From contig DATJLS010000032.1 in NCBI GenBank assembly GCA_035509315.1, positions 1 through 64,000 of the forward strand: 64,000 nt of DNA. Direction: 5' to 3'. Made by a program: the position numbers and the translations under genes. This DNA comes from JAKAWQ01 sp035509315 (GTDB lineage: Bacteria > Pseudomonadota > Alphaproteobacteria > Acetobacterales > Acetobacteraceae). The notes under the pieces were generated by a model. That model searched no databases and was not told the DNA's origin. It was given only the letters and a program-made list of their open reading frames with translations. Below are positions 62,499 to 64,000 of this stretch, in pieces (within the stretch, counting starts at the first letter, position 1; every line of letters starts with the position of its first letter).

Positions 62499-63437
62499 AT
62501 GTGGGAACCGAATCAGCGCTATCCGGACGCGGCCATCGAGACCCTGGACGCTACCTTTGCGAAATACCGCTTGCCGCTTGCCTCGATCGAACGGCTCGCC
62601 ACCGGATGCCGCTGGGCTGAGGGGCCCGTCTGGTTCGGTGATGGACGCTATCTGCTGTGGAGCGATCTTCCGAACAACCGCATCCTGAAGTGGGAGGAGG
62701 AGACCGGCGCAGTCAGCGCCTTTCGCAAGCCCTCTCACAATGCCAATGGCAACACGCGCGACCGGCAGGGCCGGCTCGTCACCTGCGAGCATGATGCGCG
62801 GCGGGTGACGCGCACCGAATATGACGGTGCGATCACCGTGTTGATGGAGAATTTCGAGGGCAAAAGGCTCAATTCGCCGAACGATGTCGTGGTCAAGTCC
62901 GACGGCTCGGTCTGGTTCACGGACCCGGCCTTCGGCATCCTCGGCTATTACGAGGGGCACCGGGCAGCGCAGGAGCTGCCGACCAACGTCTACCGGCTCG
63001 ACCCCGAAACAAGGGAGGCGTCGGTGATCGCGGGCGACGTGATCGCGCCCAATGGCCTCTGCTTCTCACCCGATGAGAAGCTTCTCTACGTGGTCGAATC
63101 GCGCTCGGTCCCGCGGCACATCCTCGCCTTCGACGTGAGCGCCAACGGGAAAGAGCTCGCCAGCAAGCGCATCCTGATCGATGCCGGGCCGGACGGCACG
63201 CCGGACGGCATGCGCTGCGACGTGGAGGGCAATATCTGGGCGGGCTGGGGTATGACGGAGGCGCTCGACGGCGTGCGCATCTTCAACCCGGAGGGGCGGC
63301 CGATCGGCCACATCCACTTGCCTGAGCGCTGCGCCAATCTCTGCTTCGGCGGCCTTCACCGCAACCGGTTGATGATGGCGGCAAGCCACTCGGTCTATTC
63401 GCTTTACGTCAATACCCAGGGAGCTCCGGGCGGTTGA
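62499..63437 (+). CDS. SMP-30/gluconolactonase family protein
   Basis: 312-aa six-bladed beta-propeller lactonase. Metal-site residues sit in CRWAEGPVWFGDGRYLLWSDLPNNRILKW (Glu), NGNTRDRQGRLVTCEHDARRV, NSPNDVVVKSDGSVWFTDPAFGI (Asn/Asp) and APNGLCFSPDEKLLYVVES (Asn, Asp). It hydrolyses a sugar lactone; the substrate is unknown. The ATG has GGAGG about 11 nt upstream. Adjacent to the RraA-like gene, from which it is separated by repeat copy R5. Confidence 0.93.
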   Translation: MWEPNQRYPDAAIETLDATFAKYRLPLASIERLATGCRWAEGPVWFGDGRYLLWSDLPNNRILKWEEETGAVSAFRKPSHNANGNTRDRQGRLVTCEHDARRVTRTEYDGAITVLMENFEGKRLNSPNDVVVKSDGSVWFTDPAFGILGYYEGHRAAQELPTNVYRLDPETREASVIAGDVIAPNGLCFSPDEKLLYVVESRSVPRHILAFDVSANGKELASKRILIDAGPDGTPDGMRCDVEGNIWAGWGMTEALDGVRIFNPEGRPIGHIHLPERCANLCFGGLHRNRLMMAASHSVYSLYVNTQGAPGG

Positions 63438-63446
63438 AAGCCCCAC

Positions 63447-63585
63447 CAAGGAAAATCAATTTCTCGTGGCTTTGCTCGAGAAAGCAAACTGAAAGCGTGA
63501 TGAACTGAAATCATCCCGCTCTCGGCCATTGTTTCATCGCGCGATTCAAACCTGCCGTGATTCTGGCTTTGATCATCATGTTCTA
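63447..63585. repeat. Intergenic repeat copy R6
   Basis: Contains AAAGCGTGATGAACTGAAA, CATCCCGCTCTCGGCCATTG, TTTCATCGCGCGATTCAAAC and GATCATCATGTTCTAG. Read in reverse it aligns along most of its length with copy R5. The terminal TTCTAG supplies the minus-strand TAG stop of the EamA-like gene. Confidence 0.7.
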
Positions 63586-64000
63586 GCGCCTGAGGACCAG
63601 GGCGGCCGAGCCGAGCATCAGGCCCATGCCGGCGATTTCGCCCGCATCAACCTTCTCGCCGAAGAGCAGCATCGCAAGGATCACGCCCACCACCGGGGAG
63701 ATGAAGGCATAGCTTCCGGTACGACCGACACCCCAGTCACGCACCAGGAAGAAATAAATGAGCGTCGCCCCGAGCGATCCCGGCAGCAGGAGGTAAAGCC
63801 ACGCCAGGAAGGCCGGCCAGCCCCAATGGCCCGCCAGCGCGGCCCCCGATCCGGGCTCAAAGGCGATCGAGGCCCCGAGCAGGAGGAAGCCGCCGATGCC
63901 GTTGCTGAGCGCAGCCACCTCGCCCGGCGCCAGCGTCCGCATCAAAGGCCGGGCCAGGACGGAACCCATCGAGTAGGAGAGGCAGCCAACCATCACGCCC
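63583..64000 (-). CDS. EamA/DMT-family transporter (5' end outside window)
   Basis: C-terminal 138 residues of a drug/metabolite-type inner-membrane permease: at least four membrane helices (VAALSNGIGGFLLLGASIAF, FLAWLYLLLPGSLGATLIYFFLV, GSYAFISPVVGVILAMLLFGEK and IAGMGLMLGSAALVL). The stretch YAFISPVVGVILAMLLFGEKVDAGEIAGMGLML is the EamA C-terminal repeat. The first visible ATG is three or four codons into the window edge and the frame continues beyond. Its stop codon is formed by repeat copy R6. Confidence 0.88.
   Translation of the reverse strand, partial: GVMVGCLSYSMGSVLARPLMRTLAPGEVAALSNGIGGFLLLGASIAFEPGSGAALAGHWGWPAFLAWLYLLLPGSLGATLIYFFLVRDWGVGRTGSYAFISPVVGVILAMLLFGEKVDAGEIAGMGLMLGSAALVLRR

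Overview
The window is GC-rich DNA (roughly 65% GC) from a bacterial chromosome, almost certainly an alphaproteobacterium and plausibly a member of the Hyphomicrobiales (Rhizobiales). The evidence is the gene content (phasin under a PhaR-type site, ClpS-ClpA pair, urtABCDE-ureDABCEFG cluster, SorC/FGGY/GlpD-type polyol operon), the sigma-54 type nitrogen promoter, and a family of intergenic repeats built around AGAGCGTGATGA / TTGTTTTCNCGCGTGATTC, typical of that order. I see no tRNA, rRNA, CRISPR array, insertion sequence or prophage. Genes are tightly packed, with many 1- and 4-nt start/stop overlaps.

Layout. 0-1 kb: end of a YbfB/YjiJ-type MFS transporter. 1.2-1.8 kb: msrA. 1.8-11.2 kb (minus): a tripartite drug efflux operon with adaptor, two RND pumps (MdtB/MdtC type) and an outer-membrane factor. 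11.5-14.3 kb (minus): clpS-clpA. 14.6-15.1 kb (minus): a phasin with candidate PhaR operators upstream. 15.5-16.8 kb: a D-Ala-D-Ala carboxypeptidase. 17.1-27.7 kb (plus): one urea uptake and urease operon behind a well-formed -24/-12 promoter. 27.8-31.9 kb (minus): a four-gene ABC importer of the PotABCD/FbpABC type. 32.0-33.0 kb: an HtrA-like protease without a signal peptide. 33.1-42.5 kb (minus): a complete Kdp potassium system (microprotein, kdpF, A, B, C, D, E) extended by a PtsN-like EIIA protein and an NTF2-like protein. 42.8-43.4 kb: PaiB-like protein. 43.6-46.0 kb: rfbC, rfbD and a family 2 glycosyltransferase. 46.1-47.5 kb: a mercuric-reductase-like flavoprotein. 47.6-58.9 kb (plus): SorC regulator, ABC sugar/polyol importer with two different ATPases, FGGY kinase, 2-hydroxyacid dehydrogenase, class II aldolase and GlpD/EryB-like dehydrogenase. 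58.9-61.3 kb (minus): a lone CoxL-like (form II) molybdenum hydroxylase large subunit. 61.6-63.4 kb: an RraA-like protein and an SMP-30-like lactonase. 63.6 kb to the end (minus): part of an EamA-family transporter.

How the genes fit together. The urea block imports urea (UrtABCDE) and hydrolyses it (UreABC, matured by UreDEFG), apparently under nitrogen control. The Kdp block couples a K+ pump to its sensor pair and to an EIIA-Ntr-like protein, a family known in E. coli to bind KdpD. The 47.6-58.9 kb operon encodes import, phosphorylation, flavin-dependent oxidation and aldol cleavage of an unidentified polyol; its importer has two ATPases with different degenerate motifs. It is the best candidate for an incompletely described system here. 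Small things easy to miss are the 29-aa KdpF, a 27-aa membrane microprotein ahead of it, direct repeats upstream of kdp, several inverted repeats upstream of operons, and a repeat family that in three places supplies the stop codon of the adjoining gene.
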